A DNA stretch of 64,000 bases from Phallusia mammillata (taxonomy: Eukaryota > Chordata > Ascidiacea > Phlebobranchia > Ascidiidae). The number at the start of each line of letters is the position of its first letter. Positions within the stretch are counted from its first letter, which is position 1. The notes beneath the pieces are model-generated. The model did not search any database, was not told where the DNA came from, and worked only from the letters and a program-made list of their open reading frames with translations. Of this stretch, positions 36,400 to 48,661 are shown one piece after another. A program made the translations under genes and the position numbers. The stretch spans positions 124,001 through 188,000 of the forward strand of contig QLIY01000122.1 of assembly GCA_003260075.1 (NCBI GenBank), written 5' to 3'.

Positions 36400-37723
36400 A
36401 CTGGTGTTATATCCTTTGTTGTTTAACATTGGAAAAGACTGTTAACTTTTTCTGTTGAATCACAAAAATGACAATGATTAAAAGCAGGGTTGTGGAGTCA
36501 AATAAAATTGTTTCAACTCTGACTCCACAGTTTAAAATTTTTCCAATTACACTGTTTATTGCTATTTTTGGCTGGAATATCACTGCTCTAAATCGTACTC
36601 TGTAACATTAAAAACAGCTCTCCACAACATTCACAGAAAGAAGTAATTCAATGGTTTTAAAGACTTAATCTTAAAGACTGTGTTAAGGTTACTGCACATG
36701 TATTAACTGAATTTGTTTCATTTTTTCAAAACATCATTATTTAGGGAGACAAAATAAAAGTTTTTGTACCACAATCCTGTGTCAACAGCAAGGAAGCATG
36801 TGGAGAATAAAAGTTGTATCCTTTTGTTTCTTAAGTAATATAATATGTAGCATTATCAAGACAACTGTCATGTTGTAAAAATATGTTATTTTGTGATCAT
36901 GAGGCAATGGTTATGGTGTATTTGAAATGAAATTTGAAAAATTGTTTATGCTTTTACAGTGCAAGACTGGGTTGTTTATGCTTTTACAGTGCAAGACTGG
37001 GTTGCTACAACCTTCTTATGTGATGGTAACAAGGGGACTAAAGTGCCAAGCTGCAGGCCATGTTTTGTTTTTATGATGTATTAAGTTGATCAAACCAGAT
37101 CTCAGAGTATGGGTTGATATGAGCCGTCTAAAACAAGACTCAAAGACCCAGGCGCCTATATTCCAAACAACAAAGTTTCTTTTCTAATAAGAGGAGTAAA
37201 GGTTTTGATGGGATATTTTGTGTCGCTTGTTTGCTTTGAGCGTTTGTGGAATTGATAAGTAAATAGGTTTCTACGATACTTTCGCAAACATCTTCATACT
37301 TCCGACACCAACAATAAACAATTAATGTATGCAGTGTATGTTTGCAAGGCTGGAGCTGAAAATTCTCACAATGAGGTTAATTATTAACTACTATGCCTTT
37401 ACATTAAAACCTGATGAGCGTTTTTCACCACACTTCATGCAAAACTTTTTGCAGCAGTATGGATGAAGTCGTTACTTGAGGATGAGCATAATAATAGTTG
37501 CAATGTTTTCTTCTTGGCTGCGCACTGTTAACGCATTTTTATAGCGCAAGATCTTTTACGCTGCGCATAAACTGGTCTTACAGTGGTTATTAACGTAGTT
37601 AGAATGCCTAGCCACGTGAAAAACTTAGGAACCATATGTTTTGAAACGAATGTTTTAATTTGGGAACACTGTTTTGCCATAGAAAACACTATATTACCTA
37701 ATTTGTTGTTAGTAGTAGCTACA
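36400..37723. other. PDCD7 3' flank and intergenic DNA
   Basis: Contains likely polyadenylation signals for PDCD7 (AATAAA near 36500 and 36752) and a short tandem duplication at 36942-37001. No coding sequence supported. Confidence 0.5.
36942..37001 (+). repeat. 30-bp unit repeated twice in tandem
   Basis: The unit beginning TTGTTTATGCTTTTACAGTG and ending CAAGACTGGG occurs twice with no difference and no G spacer between, so it may be a true tandem duplication. Confidence 0.85.
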
Positions 37724-39415
37724 ATGGAAGCTTTGTGGTTTTTGGGCACTGAAAAAGATTTGTCCCACCAAGAAAAATGGAAGATACCTGAAGTTACTAA
37801 ACCGAATGATGTAAAGATTAAAGTGGCTTATTCCGGTAAGTTGGCATCAAGGATTGTTGCTCGAAATGATTGGCTTTTCAACTGATTCGGACACTTCAGG
37901 TGTTTGCGGGAGTGATTTTCATTTTATGAGTGGCGAGATGGGAAAGTTCACCCCAAAACAGGATGGGGTTATTCTCGGTCACGAGTTTTCTGGTGTCGTT
38001 GTTGAACTGGGCGAGGCGGCTAAATCGTCGTTTAAGGTAGGCTACCTCAATAAAAGTGAAGCATTGCTTAACGTAAAACCCCTGGTGTTGACTATAGGTC
38101 GGTGACAATGTGTGTGTGAATCCAAACTTTTGTTGTGGAAAATGCGATTGGAGTGACGAAGGTTTTCCCCATTTCTGTGAGTCCAACATTACTGTTGGAG
38201 TAAAATGCAACGGTGGATGGGGACAATACTGTGTGGTTCCTAACTTCGTGGTAAGTAGGTTACTGTGGACATCCGTTTCCTAAAAAACTGACTCTGGTTA
38301 CAATCACTCCTGCATAGTTTTCTCTATATTGCCAAAATTTAAAGCAGTGTTTTCCAGCTTTTCTTTGTCGACAATAGTTTTGTGGTGGAAATGCATGATA
38401 ATGTCATATAACCACACAAAAAGGTAGTCCTAATATCGAAGCATTTGCAACACAGGGCAACTATGTATACAACAAAGTATTAGCTTTGCTTTTTATGTGA
38501 CCATCGGTGGTATCTTGTATTCTGTGACGTCCTGCAAATAGCTTGTTTCTGTGTTAATTGCAGGTACACAAGCTTCCAGATTCAATTAGTCTGGAACAAG
38601 GGGCATTGGCTGAACCTTACTCATGTGTTATAAGGGGTTGGAACAAGTTGGGAGTCCTTCCCAAAACCCATGTGCCAGTTCTTGTGCAAGGAGCAGGTAT
38701 CATTGGCTCGCTGTTTGCCACATTGCTACATCACCATGGTTACAAAAACGTCACTGTGTCGGAACCCAATGACGAAAGGAGAAAGTTATGCTCGGGTATT
38801 AGGCTAGATTCAATGTGAAACCTTAATTCTAATGGTCGAATGTTTGTTCAAATATTAGTTGCTTTTACAGGAATGGGATTAGGATTTGATGTCGTTCACC
38901 CACAAGAGCTGGAATTGAAATTATCTGGAAAGGATGTGGACAAACATGGATTCCACCTGATTATTGATTGTACGGGAAATCCAAAAGCGTGTCAAAAGGT
39001 CGGTTTTGCTCTTGCTAAAAACCAAAAACGTTTTTTTTTTCGTATCAGCGACATTGTGACTGAAAACGATTTTCCGACAAATAAATAACGCACTAATATT
39101 TTATCTTGTCACTAGGCGTTAGATTTTGCCCGTCGTGGTGCCACTGTGTCTTGGTTTGGATGCTCCCCAGCTGGAAAAACAATCCCTGTCGAACCATTTC
39201 AAATCTACTGGAAGGAATTGACCATCGTTGGTTCTTTCGTCAATCCATTCTGCTTTGAGGAAACTCTTACATTGATGGAAAAGCTTGGCGCATCTGGTCT
39301 CCTCGATTATCAAAAGCTTGGGATAAAAACCTTTGATTTGTCCAATTACAAGGTTGCACTGGAAAGTCTAAAGTCAGGAAAAGCGTCGAAAGCCATGTTT
39401 AAATTTCCAGAATGA
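37724..39415 (+). CDS. Zinc-dependent polyol dehydrogenase, copy 1 (MDR family)
   Basis: Six exons (37724-37835, 37900-38036, 38098-38250, 38564-38795, 38871-38998, 39116-39415) give 353 residues, the usual length for sorbitol/arabinitol-type dehydrogenases. Visible features are the catalytic zinc ligands Cys40 (VCGSDFH), His65-Glu66 (LGHEFSG, the zinc-ADH signature) and Glu151 (ALAEPYS), a cysteine-rich lobe (CCGKC then C) at the place of the structural zinc, and a Rossmann GAGIIG at 177-182 with an acidic residue at the end of the next strand (VTVSEPN), which favours NAD. The enzyme should oxidise a polyol to a ketose; the exact substrate cannot be read from sequence (similar animal genes are often called D-arabinitol dehydrogenase-like). 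AATAAA at about 39526 could be its poly(A) signal. A near-identical paralogue lies 9 kb downstream. Confidence 0.92.
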
Positions 39416-39713
39416 AAAACTTGGTGATGCGACCAGAAAATCATTGCAAGTTAAGAATTTAATTTCTGAATTGATACCGCAGTTAAAAAACAGTTTTTGT
39501 ACTTTCTTACATGCGTGGGATCGTAAATAAAATTATGCGCAATTAAAAATAGATTTCTATGCTATAACTAAAAAATACCCGAAATGGAAAATGGATGAGT
39601 GCAAATGCAAGTTTTTGAAAGTATGTTTTGCAATTTTTGTAGCAATATATTAGTATTTATTGCAGTTGATTTGTGGTGTGTTGCTTAGCTGGGTTAATTT
39701 GTAAATTGCTAAG

Positions 39714-42700
39714 ATGACATCGTCAGCCCCGCATTTGTCAACGGGTTGTGTTAATTTGGGTTTGATTCGTGATGACTCGAGGAAAGAGCTTCTGCGACTG
39801 CTTGACAAATGTGCCGGAACCAAGGTATGATGGTTGTTACTTGTTACTATGATGGTTGCTGACATAAAAAAATTGCTGAAATCGGTGAATTGAGGGCAGT
39901 ATTTCAACTTAAACTAATGTGAAAAGTAGGTTTGTTTTGACATTATTAAGTGTTTTTGAGAAATTTAAAGGCTGTGCTTTGAGTGCGGTCTAAAACTGCT
40001 AACCCACTTAGCTGCGTATCCCACACTGGTTAGCTTACAGTACACAAGGGCGCTTATCCCTTATAACCCACACTTATCCCACTTAGCTTACACAAAAGCT
40101 GCTTAGTGCCTGGTTTCGTTAGCCCATTTTTCTAACCGTTTTGGTGCTAGCTTAGCCCCTGTTTAAGGCCGTATTTAGTTTGTTATAACATGGGCTAAGT
40201 GACTAAGCGGGCTGGGATTTTTATACGTTACCACTATAATTCCAGTTAAACATGCAAAACAATGTTTAATTTTTTGCTTTATTTTACAGGCTCTTGTTTG
40301 GGATCCAGAATTAACTGAGCAATTTGGACTGATCGCTGAATACTCATTGTTAAAAGAATATGAAGTTGATCGAATGTTTCCTCTGCGACCAACAAGATTG
40401 CCCAAATCCAATGTTCAGCATATTGTGTTTGTAACAAGGCCAGTTGCATCACTTATGGATCAGATTGCAGTTAACATCAAAAAAGAGGAAGAGGGTGATG
40501 GATTTGGTCGAAAGGAGTTTCACATTTTCTTTGTCCCATGGAAAAGTTTTTTGTGTGTCCAAAAACTAGAGGCAAGTGTGGTGTGGTCTTTGGGAAAGGT
40601 GTATAGAGCATTTAAAGATATAAATATTAATATTTCATTTATGTGTATACAGACAGATCAGGTTAATCACATAACTTTTTTTACTGCATTGGGATCATGA
40701 ATCACAACCTAATGCAATTGTTAATTAAATCACAGTTAATTGTTCAGAACAGCATAGAAAAGCGGTTAGTAGTTAACCAAGTTTGTATGTAAAAGTCATT
40801 TTGCAGAAAAAAATGTTGTATGTCTCAGACAATAAACCAAGTTTACTGTTTTTCAAAACTATTGAACTAAGCATGTTTAATTTTTTTTTGGAAAAAACTT
40901 GAGGAAAATAGATAAAAGCAGCTAAAAGTACCCAGTAGTATTCTGTACTCAGATCAGAAGAAAAATGACTGATAAGGTTTATCAAAGAGTATTATGTGTG
41001 TATGTAGGAACTTGGTGTGTATGGAGCTCTTACAAATGTTGAAGAATACAAACTGGATGTGATTGCTTTGGACTCTGACATACTTTCCATGGAACACCAT
41101 TCTGCATTTTATGACATCAATATTGATGAAGATATGACTTCACTATACTTGGCTGCTAAAGCGATCATGTCCATTCAGAAACAATTTGGGACAATTCCAC
41201 TTGTTTATGGCAAAGGAAAATGTTCTAAGGTATGTCAGCAATACAAATTGTCCAAATATGACATTTTTTATTGTATATATACTGTTTTTGTTTTTAAAGA
41301 CTGTTTTATAGCATAAACTATCAAGTTTTGGGAAATAATTAGCAGCTTTAAAATATGCTCAAATGTTACTTCGTGAAATTAAATTTTTAACAAAATGAAT
41401 TGTCGTTTAAAACCCTTCCTAAAATTTGATTGTACAGCTTTGTATGAAAAAGCACATTCAAAAATCCATTGGCTTCTATTACAGTAAACAAAAACTGCTT
41501 TAATTTATTCAATCTTATATACGATATGTTTATTCCTTAGAACCTGTGTGGCTTGTTGCGAAAAATGCAAGAGGAAATAGGTGAAGTGGCTGAAGATGAG
41601 CAAAGTCAGATTGATCGACTTATTATTATCGACCGAACTACTGATCTTATTACTCCTCTTGCCTCTCAACTAACATATGAGGGATTAATTGATGAAATAT
41701 ACGGAATTACAAACAGTACGTACTTTAATGTACTTTATGATGTAATATATAAGCTATTGCTGCCAGGCATAATATCAAGTTTATAGAGCTCTTCTGGCAA
41801 ATATAATTTTATTCCGACGTTTCGACATCCTATACAGGTCTTCATCAGGGTAAATAACACTGAATGCTAATAATACAGTGCACGATAAAAAAAAGTAGAG
41901 GCCCAAACACTTGTTACGGTGTGGTGTTTTCGTTGCGTTGTGACATGGTTGCGTTCCATTCTTTTTTCCTGTGTTTATCATGCACTGTACTAGTCGCATT
42001 CTGTGTTATTTACCCTGATGACGACGACCTGTATAGGAACGTTGGAAGAAAATTACATTTGCCAGAAGAGCTCTATAAACTTGATCATAATGTAATGTTA
42101 TACAAAAGAAATTATTTTCATGATAAATACACTAGCCAATATGACTTAAAGAAACATGTTTTGGCTCTTGGTATTATTAAATTAGTATTCCTGAAGAATT
42201 GCAAACAATTTCCTTGTGTTTGTTATTCTATAGCCACAGCTTCTTTTCCTCCTGATAAGTTTTCAAAAACATCAAAGTCAGAAGATCTGGCAACAGAGAA
42301 AAAGAAAGTGGTTTTAACCTCAAAAGATGAACTCTTCAGTCAACTTCGTAATTGCAATTTCAATGCTGTAGGGCCCAATTTGAAAAAACAAGCAAGGACA
42401 ATATCTGAAAAATTTGAGGTACTTGAAACTGGGAAAGCAAGTTTTTTTGTTACCGCTTGCTTTGGTTAGTTGCAAACTACATTTTGTAGCATTTGTATGA
42501 TATGAATCCTATACCGTTAGTTAATTTGTTGTCGTTAATTGCAAGTTATAGTAATTTGCAGGAAAAAACTGGAAAATTGGAGTAGCCATGAACCAGAATC
42601 ATCTAGATTTTAGTGGAATAAATTCTTGCTTTCGATAATAATAGTATGCAGCAGCGGTTCTCAAACTGTGCGTCGCGACGCCCTGGTGCGTCGTTTCAAT

Positions 42701-43316
42701 TTTCAGGCATCACAGAATATTTCCGTTTCGTAACTTTTGGTTGTTGTGTCAATAAACACAACTTAAATAATAAGTTTCCTTATTAACTTTTATTTGCTGG
42801 TGCGTAGCAAGTCCAAAAAAGTTTTCCAGAGGCGTCGCAACAAAAAAAAGTTTGAGAACCACTGGTATACAGAAACAAGCTCATTCATCTAAAATTTATT
42901 TTTTAAGGAACGACATGCAGCAAAAACTGTTGGTGAAATGAAACAATTTGTCTCTCATCTTCCACAAATGCAACAAGCAAAAGCAGCTTTGGCAATTCAC
43001 ACAAACATTGCAGAGCTCATTAAAGAATACACAGGTAAATGTGAAACAAAAACTAAGCAACTTCAACATTCAATAACATTCGTTTTGTGCAGAGGAAAGT
43101 GATTTTCTTGAAACTTTGTCAGTGGAGCAAGAGTTTTTGAATGGTATTGGAACAGACAAAATAAATCCCTTTATTGAAGATTGCCTTTTCCAGAAGAGAC
43201 CGATTGTCCAGGTTTTGAGACTGTTATGTCTGCAATGCATCACAAACAATGGATTTAAACCAAAAGTTTATGATTACTACAAGCGTGAAATCCTTCAGGT
43301 AGATACAAGTGTTTTG

Positions 43317-43398
<82 letters not shown>

Positions 43399-44786
43399 TT
43401 TTCGGCATTTATAAACTTTTTTGATTTGTTTAGGAATTTTAAAGTTGTTCTAAAGTTTTTTATTTGTTAAATAAGGAACTGTTAACTAAATCATGAACTA
43501 TTTTTGAACAGACATATGGTTACAAGCATTTGATAACTTTGAGTAAACTGGAAAAATGTGGTTTACTTCGTCCTATGGGAGGCCCATGGAATTACAACAC
43601 TGTGCGAAAATCTCTCCGTCTTATTGTTGAAGATATTAATGAAAAGGTTTATTACTTATAATTCTATTTATTTGTGCCATGTGAGAAGGTTTCGTTATTT
43701 ATTTTGAACATGTTTAAAGTCAGACTGTGCCTTATGGCAAAATTTGTTGCAGAAACACCAGTTACTAGATTTTTAATGCTTTTGGTTGCTTGAAAAAGTT
43801 GAATAGGACTAATTGCATACTGGTCAATCACATATTCCATTTGTTTTTGTGAAAATTGTGATGTGTACCTTGTCTTTTGTTTAAAAAGTTTGGGTAATTG
43901 CATAAAATTCCTTTAGCAAATTGAATACTCTTCTTTCAAGGAGCCCCAAGACATTGCTTATGTGCACAGCGGTTATGCCCCTCTAAGTGTCCGTCTTGCT
44001 CAAATCCTCAGCCATCCTGGTTGGAGAAGCATTGAAGAGGTTTTAAAGATTATTCCTGGGCCAACTGTAAGCGGCTTACAGCAAGGTGTTCCCAAAAAGA
44101 AGTGTAAGTATGGGTGGTGAAATGTCTGAGAGTTTACAAAAAATATGTAAGTATGAGACCTGAAGTAATGGCACTCTAGTACCCAGCAGGTAAGTTGAAA
44201 CTGCAGTTAGTAGTTTGACAGTGTACCAACTGCTGGTCAGGATGGAAGCTGATCTGAACTTAATGGGTTTATAGGCACTAGTACCCGAAGAGTGATGATT
44301 TATTTGCCACAGATCACTGTTTTTCGTTTTTCTGTATGTATGGCTTTAAACACGGCCATCCCAAATTCTCTCAACCCTGGTTTCAAACACATCCCAAGGT
44401 AATGTGTGCTTTCGGGAGAAATTGTCATGGTTGCATTAAATTGGCAAAATATCGCAACAACTTTGTTATTTTGGATTTCCGATTGCATCAAAAACTATCC
44501 AGTCAACGCTTCCTAAACAGCTTGTCAAAACGTATTCATGGTCAATTGAAACAAAGCTCGCTTGTTAACCAGTCACTTTTCCACAGGGCAGGGCAGTGTG
44601 GGGAGCGACAGTGGGAGTAGTTCCTCCACTGTCACGTTGGTGTTTTACGTCGGCGGTGTGACTTACAGCGAGTTGTCGGCTCTGCGCTATCTCTCAGCGC
44701 AAAACGACGGACACGAGTATATTGTAGCCGCGACCAATGTTGTCAATGGCAACCTACTCCTTCGCTCATTGGTTCACAACGACTGA
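39714..44786 (+). CDS. VPS33A: VPS33A, Sec1/Munc18 subunit of HOPS/CORVET
   Basis: Ten exons (39714-39824, 40290-40571, 41008-41229, 41541-41715, 42234-42418, 42908-43034, 43093-43298, 43512-43646, 43941-44103, 44587-44786) give about 601 residues, against 596 in human. Conserved stretches include [23 protein letters not shown]-like [89 protein letters not shown] and [12 protein letters not shown] near the end. All exon phases agree. The protein binds SNARE bundles and, within HOPS/CORVET, promotes endosome and lysosome fusion. Intron 2 has a GC donor (GAG|GCAAGT). Intron 4 holds an inverted pair of hammerhead-like repeats, intron 5 a MITE, and intron 7 a 77-G run. Confidence 0.95.
41755..42085. 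mobile_element. Inverted pair of hammerhead-like repeats (copies 3 and 4)
   Basis: On the minus strand (41848-41819) the core CTGATGA, a stem around TGTATAGG, and GAAACGTC are intact. On the plus strand (from 42015) CTGATGACGACGACCTGTATAGG is followed by GAACG, so GAAAC is damaged. Both are flanked by AGAGCTCTATAAACTTGAT-type sequence, giving an imperfect palindrome of about 330 bp within VPS33A intron 4. Confidence 0.6.
42652..42864. mobile_element. hAT-like MITE
   Basis: Ends CAGCGGTTCTCAAACT and AGTTTGAGAACCACTG, flanked by GTATGCAG and GTATACAG (7 of 8). Non-coding, 213 bp, in VPS33A intron 5. Confidence 0.85.
43321..43397 (+). repeat. Uninterrupted run of 77 G
   Basis: Seventy-seven consecutive G, on the sense strand of VPS33A intron 7, 23 bases after the splice donor. 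Unlike the ten-G seams there is no repeated flank. Genuine tract or artefact cannot be told apart here. Confidence 0.9.
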
Positions 44787-46669
44787 TACGACCACCGATG
44801 CTATGTTGTTATTTATTACGAATGGGTTTCTTGTACCCTGAATCGTAAAAGATTTGCAGTATCTTGCTTCGAAGTGATGCCATGTGATTTCAATTGCGAT
44901 AAATTATGAATTCTACCAGACGGCAGATAATTGAATTTTTGACCGGTTTTGTAAGCTTTACTAATAATGAATGTATGGCTTCTAATTTCATTAAGGTATG
45001 CCAACTTCTCATCCGAATGAGACACAGAACGTCTGCAGTTTCTTTGTTTGAAAGTAGTGCATACACGATGCCATCAAAAAATCATACTCTTAAAATTTCC
45101 TTATTTGATGTATTTATGTTTCATGTCCAGCTAATTCCTCGACACAACTGTGCATGATAATTGTTGCCCTGTTGTTACTGTAGCCGAAGTAATTACTATT
45201 TCGGCAATTTTAAAAGGTTTATTAATTTTATGTAATGGCAAGAGTACCAGTTTGCATAAGCGAACAAGTAAAGTCTAACTGGGTGTCATGTTCACCCGCT
45301 ACAAGTGCAATAATAAACTTCACCGCCCTGACTTGTTGATGGCCAGTGTGTAGCGGTGAAGGTTTGCACAACGATGCATCGATTGGTTTTACATTACTAC
45401 AGGAACTGCCTTGTCGACGTTCCCTTGGTGTGGCTAGTTGACTCGTGCAGAGCTTAAATGTGCGCAGATCTAACTTGTTGAAGGAATAGTTAAATACAGC
45501 GACAAGAGAGAGACATAGCGAAAATACCAGACCTTGAATTCGCGAACGCGTGATACGAAATATGCATGCAAGAAAATATAGCCTACAATAACAAAAAGTC
45601 AAAACGGCACACAAAATAACACCAAGGGCGCACGACAGGATACATGGAAATCCTGACACAAGATAACGAAAGGAAACAGCGATGGCTTAATCCCCAACTC
45701 ACAAACATGCTCAAGTAAATACACCACAGACGAAAACGCTCAAGAAAAAGTTAGAATTCGCAAGCAGTTGACTATAAATTGAAGTCAAGGTATAACTTTT
45801 GATGTCTGCTGACTAAAAACTTGCAGTACGATATAGTTTAGCGTAGTTAACTTTTTCGACAGCTAATTATCTTGAAGCAGAACAAATTTGGCAGAAAAAC
45901 GTGACAGAAAGATTAAAGCTTTTTTCCCTAATTTGATTTGGTAAGAATGGTGTATGCTATGCTTGAATGAATTGAAACCGACTTTAAGAAATTCATTTGG
46001 TACCAGGAACCCAAGTGTCTGGTGTGCCCTGGACTTTCTAACGTACCCATGCAATGTTGTAATCTCTAGATAAGGAGCAGCAACTGCAAAATAATCTATT
46101 TACATTTTGCAGACGTTTCAACAATTGCTGTTATCATGAGAGTAAGTGTCAATACCAGGGTTTCTAAACCATTTTGTCTGCAAACATATAACGTATTTGT
46201 AAGACTCTGGTGGAAAACCTCTAGTTTAATTTATGTTCTCTAGCCCACATTACACGCAATGAAAAAAGCACCGTTAAACCAGTGATGACGTCACAGCGTA
46301 ACAAAATGAAAAAATGCAAGGTGCGAGTAACCAAGAGGAAAAAAAACTGCGGTCAATCATTAACTGTTCTAGTTAGCCGTTTTCTACCACGCTCAATTCA
46401 AAGCGGTTGAAACGGGAGTATGAATAAATTCTTTACTTAGCGTAATAATTGCATATTTTTGCAAAATGTTTCTTTTAAACTACAAAACTGCGCAATGCAC
46501 GTAGAATTTCAATACTGCGCATAGACAGCTAGGTTTGGGCACAACGTGCTTATGTATAATGTTTGCATGGTTGTGGTCGTCAATGTATAAAGGAAGTTTT
46601 GTTTGGATTGTCAACATTTTTTGTCACAGAAATCCTGTTTCTGGTAGTTTGTTGGTGGTAGTAGCTGAA
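44787..46669. other. Intergenic, VPS33A 3' flank to dehydrogenase copy 2
   Basis: The part up to about 46025 is shared, in diverged form, with the tail of the second duplication unit (50550-51360). No coding sequence supported; a minus-strand open frame at 45228-45659 has a few hydrophobic runs but no recognisable motif or splice context. Confidence 0.45.
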
Positions 46670-48349
46670 ATGGAAGCTTTATGGTTTTGGGGCACTGAAA
46701 AAGATTTGTCCCACCAAGAAAAATGGAAGATACCTGAAGTTACTAAACCGAATGATGTAAAAATCAAAGTGGCTTATTCCGGTAAGTTGACAACAACGTT
46801 TGTTGCTCAATATTATTGGCTTTTCAACTGATTCGGACACTGCAGGCGTTTGCGGCAGTGATTTTCACTTCATGAGTGGCGAGATGGGAAAGTTTACCCC
46901 CAAACAGGATGGGGTTATTCTCGGTCACGAGTTTTCTGGAGTGGTTGTTGAATTAGGGGAGGCAGCAAAATCGTCATTTAAGGTAGGTAATCTCTCCCAA
47001 TCAAAGAGAATAAATGTTTGTTTTGTTAAACGTTGAACCCAATGCTTTCACTAGGTCGGCGACAAAGTGTGTGTAAATCCTATGATTTGTTGTGGAAAAT
47101 GCGATTGGAATGACAAAGGTTTTCCCCATTTCTGTGAGTCGAGCATTATAGCTGGAGTGAAACGCGACGGTGGTTGGGGTCAATATTGTGTGGTTCCTGA
47201 TGCTATGGTGATAACTATGGACATGTTATTCATGACAAACCAACTGGTTAACCGTTATGAGTGATGTTTTCTTATTATCTTACTTTAAGTGTTACCTTGT
47301 ATTTGACGCCCTGCAAATATATCACAATGCCACCGTGTTGGTCGTTGAATTAACTATTACGAAAATTGCAGGTTCACAAGCTTCCAGATTCGATTAGTCT
47401 GGAACAGGGAGCATTGGCTGAACCTTACTCATGTGTAATAAGGGGTTGGAACAAATTGGGAGTCCTTCCCAAAACCCATGTGCCAGTTCTTGTACAAGGA
47501 GCAGGCATAATTGGCTCGCTGTTTGTCACACTGCTACATCACCATGGTTACAAAAACGTCACTGTGTCGGAACCCAATGACGAAAGAAGAAAGTTATGCT
47601 CTGGTATTAGATTCAGTCAATGCATGCCTAAAACCCTATCTATCTAATTATAAGTTCAAATACTTGTATCCAATATAGAAAAGACAGAGTTTGTCAATGA
47701 CTTGTAGACAATTTTATTTTTCAAACTTGGTGACATTTTTGTAGGAATGGGATTAGGATTTGATGTCGTTCACCCACAAGAGCTGGAATTGAAATTATCT
47801 GGAAAGGATGTGGACAAACATGGATTCCACCTGATTATTGATTGTACGGGAAATCCAAAAGCCAGTCAAAAGGTAATTAAGCTATTTAGGTTTTTTTTTG
47901 CTTTGTAGTTCTGAAAAAATGCCGTTGATTGTAGTTCGCTATTGATTGATTTTTTCCGCACTGCGTCGACACAACCATGACCCTTTTGTACCTATACTCT
48001 CCTTACAAATGTGGCGTATATTAGCAGCACTGTTTTTCTGCGATAATAGGCGTTGGATTTTGCTCGTCGTGGTGCCACTGTATCATGGTTTGGATGCTGC
48101 CCAGCTGGTAAAACAATCCCTGTCGAACCATTTCAAATCTACTGGAAGGAGTTGACCATCGTTGGTTCTTTTACGAATCCATTCTGCTTCGAGGAATCAC
48201 TGACACTAATGGAAAAACTTGGCGCATCTGGTTACTTGGATTATCAAAAACTTGGAATAAAGACCTTTGATTTGTCCAATTACAAGGTTGCTCTGGAGAG
48301 TCTAAAATCAGGAAAAGCTTCCAAAGCCATGTTTAAATTTCCAGAATGA
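46670..48349 (+). CDS. Zinc-dependent polyol dehydrogenase, copy 2 (MDR family)
   Basis: Six exons (46670-46781, 46846-46982, 47055-47207, 47372-47603, 47745-47872, 48050-48349), each of exactly the same length as in copy 1, give 353 residues with the same zinc ligands (Cys40, His65, Glu66, Glu151) and the same GAGIIG nucleotide-binding turn. Differences are few: for example NPMICC for NPNFCC, VKRDGGW for VKCNGGW, VVPDAM for VVPNFV, KASQK for KACQK and SFTNPF for SFVNPF. Exon 5 differs from copy 1 at only two adjacent or near-adjacent bases, while introns such as intron 4 have diverged widely. It is predicted to be active and could differ in substrate or expression. AATAAA signals lie near 48390. 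Confidence 0.92.
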
Positions 48350-48661
48350 AAAAAATGTGTTTAAATTTCTTGAGTTGAGTTGGAATGTAAAATAAAATAA
48401 AACGATGTTTCCACAAAAACATTGCAAGTTTAGATATGTATTTGTTTTTTTGGGGATCTTGAATAAAAGTAAACGTGTTTGCATTGGTTTTAATATAAGC
48501 AAGTTTTTGCAGTGAAAATGAAAACAGAAAAACTCCCAAAATTAAAATCGGATGAGCGCAAATTTCTTGTTTCGATTACTTCATTAAAATTAAAATGTAG
48601 GCGAGGTTTATTGTTTCACCAGAATGGTTTGTACATTTTTATAGTCTCTAGAATGCCCTGA

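Noticed and set aside
43116-43424. A polyglycine extension of the VPS33A exon
   Set aside because: It is intron read-through over the 77-G run; the exon ends at CTTCAG|GTAGAT and the next exon (TYGYKHL) continues the family sequence.
45228-45659. 143-codon minus-strand open frame with hydrophobic runs
   Set aside because: No start context, splice partner or family motif; the region is duplicated non-coding flank of VPS33A.
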